Part shown: positions 26,782-36,141 of the stretch, in pieces
Numbering within the stretch: the first letter of the stretch is position 1
Layout: each line of letters opens with the position of its first letter
Source of the DNA: Methylobacter tundripaludum
Lineage (GTDB): Bacteria; Pseudomonadota; Gammaproteobacteria; Methylococcales; Methylomonadaceae
Length of the DNA: 64,000 bases
Direction: 5' to 3'
Assembly (NCBI RefSeq): GCF_002934365.1
Contig: NZ_PTIY01000014.1
Location: forward strand, 1 to 64,000
The notes under the pieces: model-generated
The model's input: only the letters and a program-made list of their open reading frames with translations
What the model was told of the DNA's origin: nothing
Database searches by the model: none
Program-made: the position numbers and the translations under genes

Positions 26782-27756
26782 ATGTTGAAGCACGTTCGCA
26801 ATTTGGGGTTGCGTATTGGCGAGTTCGACTCGCCAAATTTTGATACAAAGGAAATAGCGGCTTCGCTCGATATTCTGCACAAATATTTTGGTACAGATAG
26901 CTCTTCTATTCGTCCCCATCCTAACGAAGACATTATTCGCGATGAAATCCGCTCAATTGCTCCAAAGATCGCGACGCTGGCTGACACACTGATTGAAACT
27001 TTGGAAAGTTCCCACAGCGGCATATTTATTCCAAAATTTAAATTGGATACTTTTGATGTTGAAACGCGTAAATTTGTGTTGTACGCATTGACGCTATGCA
27101 TGGGGCACCCTTCCGCTACCGATCAGGTCGATAATCGTATAATTTGGGATATAAAAGCACGAGACGAGCTTTTGCAACCGAACCATATACCCACTTACTC
27201 AGAACACGCAAATGAAGCCGAATTACATACCGATACCCAATATCACCCCGAGCCTGAACGTTATTTAATCCTGTACTTTATCAGGCAAGCTAACTGTGGC
27301 GGCGGGGCTTCGATATTGCGTGATTTCAATTCCATTAAACAAAATATGCGCCAAAGCGCTGAGGGAGCCTGGGCGGTTGATTATCTGGAGAAAACCAACT
27401 TACCCTTCCAGGTCCCTACCAGCTTTACATCCAACCGGCGCTCGGATAGCGTGGAAGTCACTATCGCCCCAATTTTCGGTACATTTCCGAGTATCCGTTA
27501 CAGGCGCGATACTCTAAAAAGAGGGCTTCAGGCACGAACGGAATACGATACATCCGAGACACGCTATGCTGTCAATCTCTTAGAAAGAGAACTTCAAAAT
27601 ACAGAGTTGCTGGTCAAAAATACTTGTCATTCAGATGGTTTTTTAATGCTTAACAATCATGAAGCGCTACACGGCAGAGAATTGTTTACAGATCGAGATC
27701 GCTATGCTGTCAGAATACGCATTTCGAACAAAAATATTAATGCCGGAGTCGCTTAA
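26782..27756 (+). CDS. TauD/SyrP-type Fe(II)/2-oxoglutarate dioxygenase
   Basis: This is a probable tailoring hydroxylase of the peptide or a carrier-bound residue. The 324-residue product has the facial-triad HxD as HTD near residues 149-151 (context AELHTDTQY), the distal His in NNHEALHGRELF near residue 297, and the 2-oxoglutarate-binding Arg in RYAVRIRI near residue 310. This is the TauD/TfdA/clavaminate-synthase fold used by NRPS-associated hydroxylases such as SyrP. AAGGAG precedes the ATG, within the NRPS stop region, and its stop overlaps the exporter start (TAATG), so it is cotranscribed. Substrate and position hydroxylated are unknown; desaturation or another oxidation is also possible. 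Confidence 0.88.
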   Translation: MLKHVRNLGLRIGEFDSPNFDTKEIAASLDILHKYFGTDSSSIRPHPNEDIIRDEIRSIAPKIATLADTLIETLESSHSGIFIPKFKLDTFDVETRKFVLYALTLCMGHPSATDQVDNRIIWDIKARDELLQPNHIPTYSEHANEAELHTDTQYHPEPERYLILYFIRQANCGGGASILRDFNSIKQNMRQSAEGAWAVDYLEKTNLPFQVPTSFTSNRRSDSVEVTIAPIFGTFPSIRYRRDTLKRGLQARTEYDTSETRYAVNLLERELQNTELLVKNTCHSDGFLMLNNHEALHGRELFTDRDRYAVRIRISNKNINAGVA

Positions 27757-29393
27757 TGAATTTTCAATTTTTCACTTTTCTTAATAATGAAACGGGGGAA
27801 GTCAATTTCAAACTGATTTTAATGACCGCCACATCGGGGCTATCCAATACTTTGAATTTAGCGCTTATTAACGCATCCGTAGCATCGATGAAAGAGGGTG
27901 GCCCTTTTTGGCAACATTTTGTGATTTTCGGCATCAGTCTGACACTGTTCGTGTATTCCCTTCGATACATCCTCTACGAATCCAGCCGCATCGCTGAAAA
28001 AGCTGTCTGTAACATTCGCGCCCGGTTAGGAGATAAAATCCGTCGGTGTGATTTACAGTCGCTAGAAAAAATCGGTGAATCGGACATTCTAGCCCGTATC
28101 AGCCGGGATACCGGCATGATCAGCCAGACGACAAGACCGCTTTTTGCCGCTACCCAAGCCGCATTCATGGTTATATTTACCTTGTTGTACATTGCCGTAG
28201 AATCGCCGATTGCTGTTGTGCTATGCGGAATTATGATTCTATGTGGAGCTATTTTTTATATGAAGGATCGAGATGCCTATGAAAAAGGCCTGTCGGATTC
28301 ATCGGACTCGGAAGATGAATTAGCCAAATCATTGACTGGTTTATTGAGAGGATTCAAGGAAATTAGAATCAATCAGAAAAAAAGCGATGCTGTATTTGCC
28401 GATTTTTGTGATATCGCATCAACCGTAAGCATCGTCCGCACTAAAGTTATGCAGTTGTATGCTGATACAGTGGTATTCATAGAAATGTTCTTCGTCATCC
28501 TTCTTGGCGGCGTTGTGTTTATACTCCCGGTCATTTCCAATGAGTTTGCAGGAACAGTCACTCAGATCGTAGCGGCGATTCTGTTTTTTTTTGGTCCGCT
28601 AGCAACTGTTATCATGATGTATCCTGTCTATATGCAGGCTAACATGACAGTGGACAATCTCTATCGTCTGGAAAGGGATTTGGACAGAGATCAAAAAGTC
28701 AAAAATGATTCACATAGCATTGTTCAACAGGAATTCAACGATTTTAAAACCATACGTTTTGATCAAGTCGGTTTTATCTATGCCGATCCCGATGGCTTAC
28801 CCAGTTTTCAAATCGGCCCCATTACGACGACTGTAAACCGGGGGGAAATATTGTTTCTGATTGGTGGTAATGGGAGTGGTAAAACCAGTTTTATGAAACT
28901 TTTCACGTTACTCTATTTACCCACTTCCGGTACTATTTTTGTCGATGACCAGCCAATTGACGATGTCAATATCATTTCATATCGAAACCTTTTTTCAGCC
29001 ATTTTCTCCGATTTTTATTTATTCGATAAACTATACGGTGTCGGTGATGTTCCGCCGGAACGTGTGCAAGAACTCTTAAAACTGATGGGCATTGCCCATA
29101 AAACCGGAATTAAAAACGGCTGCTTTACCAATACCAACTTATCAACCGGCCAACGCAAACGCTTGGCGCTGGTAATGGCTTATCTTGAAGACAAGCCTGT
29201 ATATATCTTTGATGAAGTGGCTGCTGACCAAGATCCACAATTTCGCAGCTATTTCTACGAAACATTATTACCCGAACTCAAGGCGGCCGGCAAAACGATA
29301 TTAGTTGTCTCTCACGACGACCGATATTTCCATGTAGCGGATCGGATTCTGCAAATGGATTACGGTCAGTTATTTGCCTACATGGATAAATGA
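27756..29393 (+). CDS. Cyclic-peptide-type ABC exporter (PvdE/SyrD-like)
   Basis: This fused exporter has a six-helix membrane domain (about residues 15-300) and a C-terminal ATPase. The Walker A motif is GGNGSGKTS (near residue 370), the ABC signature is LSTGQRKR (near 463), Walker B is VYIFDEVAADQDP (near 484), and the switch His lies in VVSHDDRY. The YIFDEVAADQDPxFR sequence and overall length of 545 residues are those of the cyclic peptide/siderophore exporter family (SyrD, PvdE). It very likely moves the NRPS product across the inner membrane. The start overlaps the dioxygenase stop by 1 bp. It works as a homodimer by family analogy. Confidence 0.92.
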   Translation: MNFQFFTFLNNETGEVNFKLILMTATSGLSNTLNLALINASVASMKEGGPFWQHFVIFGISLTLFVYSLRYILYESSRIAEKAVCNIRARLGDKIRRCDLQSLEKIGESDILARISRDTGMISQTTRPLFAATQAAFMVIFTLLYIAVESPIAVVLCGIMILCGAIFYMKDRDAYEKGLSDSSDSEDELAKSLTGLLRGFKEIRINQKKSDAVFADFCDIASTVSIVRTKVMQLYADTVVFIEMFFVILLGGVVFILPVISNEFAGTVTQIVAAILFFFGPLATVIMMYPVYMQANMTVDNLYRLERDLDRDQKVKNDSHSIVQQEFNDFKTIRFDQVGFIYADPDGLPSFQIGPITTTVNRGEILFLIGGNGSGKTSFMKLFTLLYLPTSGTIFVDDQPIDDVNIISYRNLFSAIFSDFYLFDKLYGVGDVPPERVQELLKLMGIAHKTGIKNGCFTNTNLSTGQRKRLALVMAYLEDKPVYIFDEVAADQDPQFRSYFYETLLPELKAAGKTILVVSHDDRYFHVADRILQMDYGQLFAYMDK

Positions 29394-29438
29394 CATGACA
29401 TCATTCAAAACTTCACGCATAAAAAAGAGTAAGCCGCT

Positions 29439-30305
29439 ATGAGAAGTATCATAAACTGGTTTCAGAATCGTTACCGTGCCCTTGGGAACCTGGTAAGCCG
29501 TCAAGCTCCGTATATCGTCATTTTCATAGTCCTATTAAGTTTCGGTGCTGTGCTGTGTTTTGACAGAATCGTTATATCAGTCCACTCCGGGGAATTGGGG
29601 GTGCTCTGGCGGCGCTTAGGAGGGGGGACTGTGTTAGATACCGTCTACCATGAAGGACTTCATGTCATTCTTCCTATCAACAAAATGTATGTTTATAATG
29701 TCCGTAAACAGCAGTACACCGATTCCATAGAGACTTTAACCACTGATGGCTTATCTGTCCATGTCCAGTTTCAAGTCCGTTATTTCATCGCCCCAGACAT
29801 GCTTCCCCTGCTCCATCAACGTATCGGCCCGGATTATGTCGATGTCATGATTCGTCCGGAAGTTCGAGCGGCAATCCGCACGGTCTTTGGTCAATATAAA
29901 CCCGAAGAGATTTACAATAACCAGAAATCCAATCAAGAACGCATCAGCGAATTATCCAGAATACGCCTGGAAGCGGGTTATGTTTCATTGGACGATGTAT
30001 TGATTGTGAGTATCACCTTGCCCGATAAAATATCGCAAGCCATTGAAAACAAAATGACATACCAACAAATTGACGGCGAATACGCTTACAGGTTATCAAT
30101 AGCCCAAAAGGAAGCCAGTCGCAGAAAAATTGAAGCCGATAGTCTCGCTCTGTACAACACTACCTTAAAGTCCAGTCTAAGCCCTGATGTGCTTCGCTGG
30201 CGAGGCATAGCCGCAACTGAAGAGCTGGCAAAATCGAACAATGCCAAGACCATTGTAATTGGTTCAGGCGCTTCAGGATTGCCGATTATTCTGGGTAAAG
30301 AATAG
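29439..30305 (+). CDS. Prohibitin-like SPFH membrane protein
   Basis: The 288-residue protein has one N-terminal membrane helix (about residues 24-42) and then a band-7/SPFH domain (about 45-220; GLHVILPINKMYVYNVRKQQ, TTDGLSVHVQFQVRYFI). A helical segment rich in Glu, Ala and Lys (about 215-250) follows, and a C-terminal part with ATEELAKSNNAKTIVIGSG like that of prohibitins. SPFH proteins form large membrane rings that scaffold partners or regulate proteases. It begins 45 bp after the exporter and lies 4 bp before the binding-protein gene, so it belongs to the same transcription unit. Its link to peptide export or self-protection is inference from position only. Confidence 0.87.
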   Translation: MRSIINWFQNRYRALGNLVSRQAPYIVIFIVLLSFGAVLCFDRIVISVHSGELGVLWRRLGGGTVLDTVYHEGLHVILPINKMYVYNVRKQQYTDSIETLTTDGLSVHVQFQVRYFIAPDMLPLLHQRIGPDYVDVMIRPEVRAAIRTVFGQYKPEEIYNNQKSNQERISELSRIRLEAGYVSLDDVLIVSITLPDKISQAIENKMTYQQIDGEYAYRLSIAQKEASRRKIEADSLALYNTTLKSSLSPDVLRWRGIAATEELAKSNNAKTIVIGSGASGLPIILGKE

Positions 30306-30309
30306 AATT

Positions 30310-31464
30310 ATGGACCGTCTTATTCGAGTGTTGTTTATTTTTGCCTTGATGACGTTTGTTTTTATTCAGCAAGGAAGATCGCTGGACAAATATGCTTTAA
30401 AACGGCAACAACATACCGAAAATTCACTTGCGCCCTTGACAGTCGGCGTCAGCTGGCCGTTCAATAAGGCGCAAGACGGCTTTGCTCAGGGCCTGGAGCT
30501 TGCCAAAGAGGAGATTGAGTCAAACGGGGGGCCACGAATTAAACTCATTATTAGAGATGACCAGAATGATTGGGAAACATCACGGAAGATTGCCCTTGAA
30601 TTCGTAAGCAACCCGGACATGACGGCGGTAATTGGCTATCGTGATGACAGCATTGCAATTAGGGTGTCGGGTATTTATGAACAGGCGGAGCTTTTGCACA
30701 TGATTGTAGGCGCCACAACTGCCAGCCTCACAGAGCATGATTTCGTTTATATCGTAAGAACCATCAACCCCATAGAAGACGATGTGGTCCCGCTGGTAAG
30801 GGCCGCGCCCAAATCAAATAATGGCGAGTTAAAATATGCAATGGTTTGGGAGGCGCAGGAACGCTCCAGTGAATTAGCCTATCAATATCAAATCGCTCAA
30901 AATAAAAATAATGGCGAATTGATTTATCAGAAACAATATGATCCCGAAACGATGGATATCCGGCATATAGTCAATGAACTGCGTGGCGCGGCCCCCGACG
31001 TTATTTATTTTTCGGGGTCTCCTGAAACTACCGGGGAATTTGTCCGCACTACACGAAACTTGGGAATTGACATCCCCATTACCTTGATCAGCAAAGGCAT
31101 GAGTGAGTTGGAGAAAATTGCCGGTAAAAATGCAATGCGTAACATAATCTATTTGGATTTTTATGACAAAGATGCAAAAAATAAAGAGAATGTCTATTTC
31201 GTGGAAAAATTTTTGGCCCGTTTTGGCAAGTACCCTGACACATGGGCCGCACAAGGATATGATGCACTCAATATACTTGCCGGCGCCTCGCGTCTAAGCC
31301 ATTCCAACTTTGCGCTTGATTTAGCCTCTGCAATAAAATTTTCCCATCCTTGGCATGGAGCCAATGGAATCTATCGTTTTGATCGAAAAGGCGAGTTAAG
31401 GTCTAAACCGGTTTTTGTACGTGTGCTAAACAGCAACGGTGAGCAAGAGGGGGATCTCAGGTAA
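30310..31464 (+). CDS. Type I periplasmic-binding protein (Leu/Ile/Val-type fold)
   Basis: The ATG at 30310, 4 nt after the SPFH stop, is the natural start; a longer frame would overlap the SPFH gene. The 384-residue product begins with an uncleaved-looking or weak signal segment (LIRVLFIFALMTFVFIQQ), so it may be membrane-anchored. It then has a two-lobed Peripla_BP_6-like fold: LTVGVSWPFNKAQDGFAQGLELA, then TAVIGYRDDS, VIYFSGSPETTGEFVR, and DTWAAQGYDALNIL near the end. No ABC permease or ATPase for uptake is nearby, so it may act as a sensor or binding partner rather than a transporter component. It is the last gene of the operon. Confidence 0.85.
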   Translation: MDRLIRVLFIFALMTFVFIQQGRSLDKYALKRQQHTENSLAPLTVGVSWPFNKAQDGFAQGLELAKEEIESNGGPRIKLIIRDDQNDWETSRKIALEFVSNPDMTAVIGYRDDSIAIRVSGIYEQAELLHMIVGATTASLTEHDFVYIVRTINPIEDDVVPLVRAAPKSNNGELKYAMVWEAQERSSELAYQYQIAQNKNNGELIYQKQYDPETMDIRHIVNELRGAAPDVIYFSGSPETTGEFVRTTRNLGIDIPITLISKGMSELEKIAGKNAMRNIIYLDFYDKDAKNKENVYFVEKFLARFGKYPDTWAAQGYDALNILAGASRLSHSNFALDLASAIKFSHPWHGANGIYRFDRKGELRSKPVFVRVLNSNGEQEGDLR

Positions 31465-31638
31465 TGGATAGTTTGGCTTGTCAGCGAGATCGTGTGGTCA
31501 GTTGCCCCCCACAAAAATATTTGATGCACTCGATTCCGGCGTTATACGCCAAAAATCTCTTCCTAAAGAAACAAGTATAATGCTGGTAAAAATCTCCAGC
31601 GCATGTAGCTTCGTCTGGCTACGTCACGGCGATTCGTC

Positions 31639-32946
31639 TTAAATCGCATTCTTATCCAATGCCTTCAAATGTTTTAATTTTTCCTTAATCTTGATTTCCA
31701 GGCCTCTATCCACCGGTTGGTAATATTGCCTCCCTGCCAACTCATCGGGAAAATAATTCTCCCCGGCGGCATAAGCTTCCGGTTCGTTATGGGCATAACG
31801 ATATTCCTTGCCGTAATCCAGCGATTTCATTAGTTTGGTCGGCGCATTTCTTAAATGAACCGGCACACCCAAACTGCCGCTTTGTCTGGCATCCGCCATC
31901 GCCGCGTTGTAAGCCATATAGACCGCGTTACTTTTCGGTGCGCAAGCCAAATAAACAACGGCTTGCGCCAAGGCTAACTCGCCTTCCGGACTGCCTAATC
32001 GCTCCTGGGCTTCCCAGGCGTTGATGCAAATCTGCAAGGCCCTTGGATCGGCATTGCCAATATCTTCGGAGGCCATCCTGACGATACGCCGGGCCAGATA
32101 GGATAAGTCACAACCGCCATCCATCATCCTGCACAACCAGTACAGCGAGGCATCGGGTGAACTGCCGCGCACGGATTTATGCAACGCCGAGATTTGGTTA
32201 TAAAATTCTTCGCCCTGGTTATCGAAACGTCGCACGCCGCCAGACAGCACTTCTTTGGCAATCGCTTCATTAACCACCTGCCCTCCTTTTGCGGAGGCAA
32301 GCTCTACAGCGATTTCAAGCAAGTTGAGCAGTCTTCGGGCGTCACCGTCGGCAGCCTGAGCGAACTGCTGTTTAATGTCTGCGTTCATTTCGATCGCCAA
32401 GCCGCCCAAGCCTCGCACTTTGTCGGTCAGCGCTTTATCGATCACGGCCAATAAATCATCAGCCGTTAAAGCATTAAGCACGTAGACCCGCGCCCGCGAC
32501 AATAACGCATTGTTCAGCGCAAAAGACGGATTTTCAGTCGTCGCACCGACAAAATAAACCGTGCCGTCTTCGACATGCGGCAGGAAAGCATCCTGTTGCG
32601 ACTTGTTAAAACGATGCACCTCATCGACGAATAAAATAGTGCGCCGATGTTGTTCCAGTTGGATTTTTTTTGCTTCCGCAACCGCCGCCCGTATTTCTTT
32701 AACGCCGGACAACACTGCCGAAATCGGCATAAACTCGGCGTCGGAATGATGGGCGATGATGCGCGCAAGCGTGGTTTTTCCGGTTCCCGGCGGCCCCCAG
32801 AAAATCATCGAGTGCAGGCGACCCGTGGCAATAGCCTCGTAGAGCGGCTTGCCCGGCTTCAGAATATGTTGTTGACCGACGTAATCGGCTAATTCTGTTG
32901 GCCGCATCCGGTCGGCCAAGGGCGTGGTTAAGTCATCAAATAGCAT
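31639..32946 (-). CDS. rarA: Replication-associated recombination protein A
   Basis: This AAA+ ATPase acts at stalled replication forks (RarA/MgsA). The 435-residue product carries Walker A GPPGTGKTT near residue 52, Walker B LFVDEVHRF near 105, sensor GATTENPSF, and the C-terminal tetramerisation domain beginning around HKSVRGSSPDASLYWL. Length is normal. It is convergent with the NRPS operon; a small stem around its stop codon (GCGATT/AATCGC) lies in the junction. The next gene upstream is lolA, a common gammaproteobacterial neighbour. Confidence 0.96.
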   Translation of the reverse strand: MLFDDLTTPLADRMRPTELADYVGQQHILKPGKPLYEAIATGRLHSMIFWGPPGTGKTTLARIIAHHSDAEFMPISAVLSGVKEIRAAVAEAKKIQLEQHRRTILFVDEVHRFNKSQQDAFLPHVEDGTVYFVGATTENPSFALNNALLSRARVYVLNALTADDLLAVIDKALTDKVRGLGGLAIEMNADIKQQFAQAADGDARRLLNLLEIAVELASAKGGQVVNEAIAKEVLSGGVRRFDNQGEEFYNQISALHKSVRGSSPDASLYWLCRMMDGGCDLSYLARRIVRMASEDIGNADPRALQICINAWEAQERLGSPEGELALAQAVVYLACAPKSNAVYMAYNAAMADARQSGSLGVPVHLRNAPTKLMKSLDYGKEYRYAHNEPEAYAAGENYFPDELAGRQYYQPVDRGLEIKIKEKLKHLKALDKNAI

Positions 32947-33011
32947 AAGAGCCGGCTAAAGGCAAAAGACGAAAGGCTAACGGTACATACAGCTTGCGCC
33001 TTTTGCCTATA

Positions 33012-33638
33012 TCAATCCGAGAAAACATCGACACCCTTGGGCGCATTAAACTCAAACAAAGTCTGTTTTAACGGCGGATTCAAAATAACATTGGAAAAAT
33101 AAATACGCGTGAGCTGACCGAAATTGTCACTCAACTCCATGCCGCCCAGTGAATCGTTATTCAAGCCGATCAACACATATTTAAAACTGCTTTCCTGGTT
33201 TTTGGGTAATAACTTTACCCACATCAAGTCGCCGTCAACCCCCTGGTGTTCCATCGTGAAGTTATCATCCAGCGATATTTCGCCGCTTAGCAGCAATGCC
33301 GGCGTCGACCCCACCGATTCGTCCAGTTTTTTAACGGTGACTTGTTCCAGGTCGGTATCGTAAAACCAGACTTTACCGGACGTAGAGACAATCTGTTGTT
33401 GAAAAGGTTTTAAATAATCCCAGCGAAATTTACCCGGCCGTTGCAGATAGAAGACACCGTAACTGGTTTGGGTAGGATTGCCCGCTTCATTAATCAATAC
33501 CTGTTTAAAATCGGCAGTCAGTGATTTTGTATTCTTTAAAAACGCCTTCAACTGCCTGACCGGTTTGTCTTCCGCATGGCCCGGAGCATTAAACAGCATC
33601 ATGGCGATCAAACCGGCGAAAATTGTAATTTTACTCAT
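33012..33638 (-). CDS. lolA: Outer-membrane lipoprotein carrier LolA
   Basis: This periplasmic chaperone carries lipoproteins from LolCDE to LolB. The ATG at 33638 (MSKITIFAG...) is preferred to one three codons upstream because it gives a tight signal peptide ending near NAPGHA. The mature part shows the LolA beta-barrel half with TADFKQVLINEAGNPTQTS and RPGKFRWDYLKPFQQQIVS. Total length is about 208 residues, normal for the family. It lies between rarA and mrcB, all on the minus strand. Confidence 0.95.
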   Translation of the reverse strand: MSKITIFAGLIAMMLFNAPGHAEDKPVRQLKAFLKNTKSLTADFKQVLINEAGNPTQTSYGVFYLQRPGKFRWDYLKPFQQQIVSTSGKVWFYDTDLEQVTVKKLDESVGSTPALLLSGEISLDDNFTMEHQGVDGDLMWVKLLPKNQESSFKYVLIGLNNDSLGGMELSDNFGQLTRIYFSNVILNPPLKQTLFEFNAPKGVDVFSD

Positions 33639-33656
33639 AAATACCAATACCTTTGT

Positions 33657-36002
33657 TTAGTTATCCGGTAACAAATTATTAATCATCGTTTCAATTTGAT
33701 TAACAGGTGAATCGACGCACGGTGAAGATTCTTCGGGCGCCGAACCGATAATGAAGGGATATTCCTTCGCTCCAAAGCAATTTTCATTCGCCAGTAAGCC
33801 GTTGGCCGGATCAACCCAAGCCATCTTGATATTATCGGGAGGAATCAGGGTCACCGGCTGGGTTGAAACCTGCTTCATTAATGAAGTCCAGACTTGCAAA
33901 GCGCCGCTTGCTCCCGTCAATCCGGCCGGCTTGTTGTCGTCCCGGCCAATCCAGACTACGGCCAAATAATCTCCGGTGTAACCGGCAAACCAGCTGTCTT
34001 TTGAATCATTGGTCGTGCCGGTTTTACCGACCAAGCCATAATTTTCCGGAAACGATGAATATGCTGAACGTCCGGTACCTTCATGCATGACTTCCTGCAA
34101 TATGGTGTTAACAATATAAGTGACCGATGGATCGAGCACCTGTCTTACCGTAAACGGATAACTTTGCAGGCGTGTGCCGTCGGCCGCGACGACCGCACGA
34201 ATACCTTTTAACGGCGTTGCAAAACCGTCACCGGCCAACGTTTGGTAAATCTGGGTGACTTCCATCGGCGTTAAGTGCGCTGCTCCCAGCAGAAGCGATG
34301 GAAACAGGTCAACCGGCCGGGTAATGCCCATGCTTCTTAATGTTTTTGCGACCCTGGCCACTCCTATATCCATCCCTATCCGAACGGTAGCCAGATTGTA
34401 AGAGTGGGCCAATGCAGTATGGAAACCTACCGTACCATGCTCTTGGTGATCGTAGTTGCTGGGGCTCCAATCGTTGCCTCCCGCTCCCTTAACCACAATC
34501 GCCGTATCGCTGACCGGCGTGGTAATGGTGTACTTGTCAGGATACTCCAACGCGGTCAAATACACGACCGGCTTAATTAATGAGCCGATCGGCCTGACCG
34601 CATCCATAGCGCGATTAAATCCGGCGGCGGATTGCTCACGACCACTCATCAACGCGGCTATTTCACCACTGTCCCTACGCGTCACCACTGCGGCGGCTTC
34701 AAGTTCGTTCGCTTTAGGCAGCTTTTCCAGCTGATTCAGCTTTTTAGTCGCCGTTTCCTCCAGCGCATCCTGAACCCGCGTATCCAGTGTGGTAAAAATT
34801 CTCAGCCCTTCGGAAGTTAAATCTTCCTCCTTATAATCCTGTCTTAATTGCCGCTTGACCAAATCAAGAAAACCCGGATAGCGGTTGGTTGACCGGTGGG
34901 TATTGGCAATTACGTTTAAAGGCTTTGCTCTTGCCTCGTCCGCCTGTTTTTTAGTGATATAACCTTCCGCTTCCATCTCTTCCAGCACCAGATTGCGCCG
35001 TTGCAGGGAGCGATCGGCATAACGCCGTGGATCATATTCGGAGGGTCCGCGAACCAACGCAATCAACGAGGCGATATGTTCCAACGGCAAGTCCTTTAAA
35101 GAACTGCCGAAATAGAATTCGCTGGCCAGGCCAAAGCCATGTACAGCGCTGGCGCCATCCTGGCCCAGATAGATTTCATTCAAATAGGCTTCCAGAATCT
35201 CGTCTTTGCTGTAGCGATATTCCAGAATCAGCGCCATCAAAGCTTCTTTTACTTTACGCGACAAGCTACGCTCAGAGGTCAGATAAAAGTTCTTAACCAG
35301 TTGCTGAGTGATCGTGCTGCCGCCTTGCACCATATGCCCGGCCAGTACATTCATCCACATTGCCCTGGCAATGCCTTTAAATGAAATGCCGATGTGCTGA
35401 TAAAAGTCCCGGTCTTCTGAAGCCAACAAGCCCTTAATCAGTGCATCCGGCGCTTCTTCCAGCTTAATTAAAATCCGGTCTTCCTTTATGGTGGGGTATA
35501 AGCTGCCGATTTGCACCGGATCCAGGCGCACAATGGCAAGGTCTTTGGTTTGCGACGCATCAACGATATTGGCAATGCCTGACGCGGTAAAATTCACCCG
35601 GATAACACTGCTGGGTTGGGTTTGATCCCAAAAGGTAAACGCCCTGGTTTTTACGCTGATTTGCGAGCCGCTTTTAAAATACGTGCCTTCCGAAGACAGC
35701 TGCGCATCATGACGGTAATGCAGCGTTTGCAACAACTCTTCAAACTTCGCGGCCGTCAGGTTATAACCGGCATAGAGTTCTACCGGACTGGCATAAACCC
35801 TGGCCGGAATAGCCCAGCGTTTACCTTCAAATTGGGTACGCACGTTATAATCCAGGTAGCCCAAATAACTTGCCAATAAAAACGCAAATCCGGCCATAAA
35901 AACCAGTACTGAATTTCTAAACCAATGTGAAGTCGATTTTTTGGGGGTTGGTTTTTTCGTGTCGTATCGACCTGATCCGCGTTTTCTTGTTTTTTCTGCC
36001 AT
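33657..36002 (-). CDS. mrcB: Penicillin-binding protein 1B
   Basis: This bifunctional peptidoglycan synthase has glycosyltransferase and transpeptidase activity. The 781-residue protein has a basic cytoplasmic tail, a membrane helix (about residues 28-50), a UB2H-like region, a GT51 domain with catalytic Glu in LASEDRDFYQH (near 197) and QGGSTITQQLVKN. The transpeptidase domain has SxxK as GSLIKP (near 475), SYN, and KTGTTNDSKD (near 665). It is the gammaproteobacterial PBP1B type. The gene ends 19 bp before the lolA start. Confidence 0.95.
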   Translation of the reverse strand: MAEKTRKRGSGRYDTKKPTPKKSTSHWFRNSVLVFMAGFAFLLASYLGYLDYNVRTQFEGKRWAIPARVYASPVELYAGYNLTAAKFEELLQTLHYRHDAQLSSEGTYFKSGSQISVKTRAFTFWDQTQPSSVIRVNFTASGIANIVDASQTKDLAIVRLDPVQIGSLYPTIKEDRILIKLEEAPDALIKGLLASEDRDFYQHIGISFKGIARAMWMNVLAGHMVQGGSTITQQLVKNFYLTSERSLSRKVKEALMALILEYRYSKDEILEAYLNEIYLGQDGASAVHGFGLASEFYFGSSLKDLPLEHIASLIALVRGPSEYDPRRYADRSLQRRNLVLEEMEAEGYITKKQADEARAKPLNVIANTHRSTNRYPGFLDLVKRQLRQDYKEEDLTSEGLRIFTTLDTRVQDALEETATKKLNQLEKLPKANELEAAAVVTRRDSGEIAALMSGREQSAAGFNRAMDAVRPIGSLIKPVVYLTALEYPDKYTITTPVSDTAIVVKGAGGNDWSPSNYDHQEHGTVGFHTALAHSYNLATVRIGMDIGVARVAKTLRSMGITRPVDLFPSLLLGAAHLTPMEVTQIYQTLAGDGFATPLKGIRAVVAADGTRLQSYPFTVRQVLDPSVTYIVNTILQEVMHEGTGRSAYSSFPENYGLVGKTGTTNDSKDSWFAGYTGDYLAVVWIGRDDNKPAGLTGASGALQVWTSLMKQVSTQPVTLIPPDNIKMAWVDPANGLLANENCFGAKEYPFIIGSAPEESSPCVDSPVNQIETMINNLLPDN

Positions 36003-36141
36003 AACCTCTTACAACATTCTTTTAATTAGCGTCTGCTATTATACATAGGAGGATTGCCCGAATCAGCAACCATCTGTTATCCGTATAAAAAACCGCGTTG
36101 CCATGCATTATTTCTGCCCACTGATGGTCCTTGCGACCGCG

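Noticed and set aside
26782-27756. Taurine dioxygenase (TauD) proper
   Set aside because: The family fold is right, but operon context with an NRPS and the SyrP-like length point to tailoring rather than taurine use.
14233-31464. Siderophore cluster interpretation because the exporter resembles PvdE
   Set aside because: No TonB receptor, no hydroxamate or catechol tailoring gene and no Fur-box-like site were seen; terminal reductase is not typical of pyoverdines.
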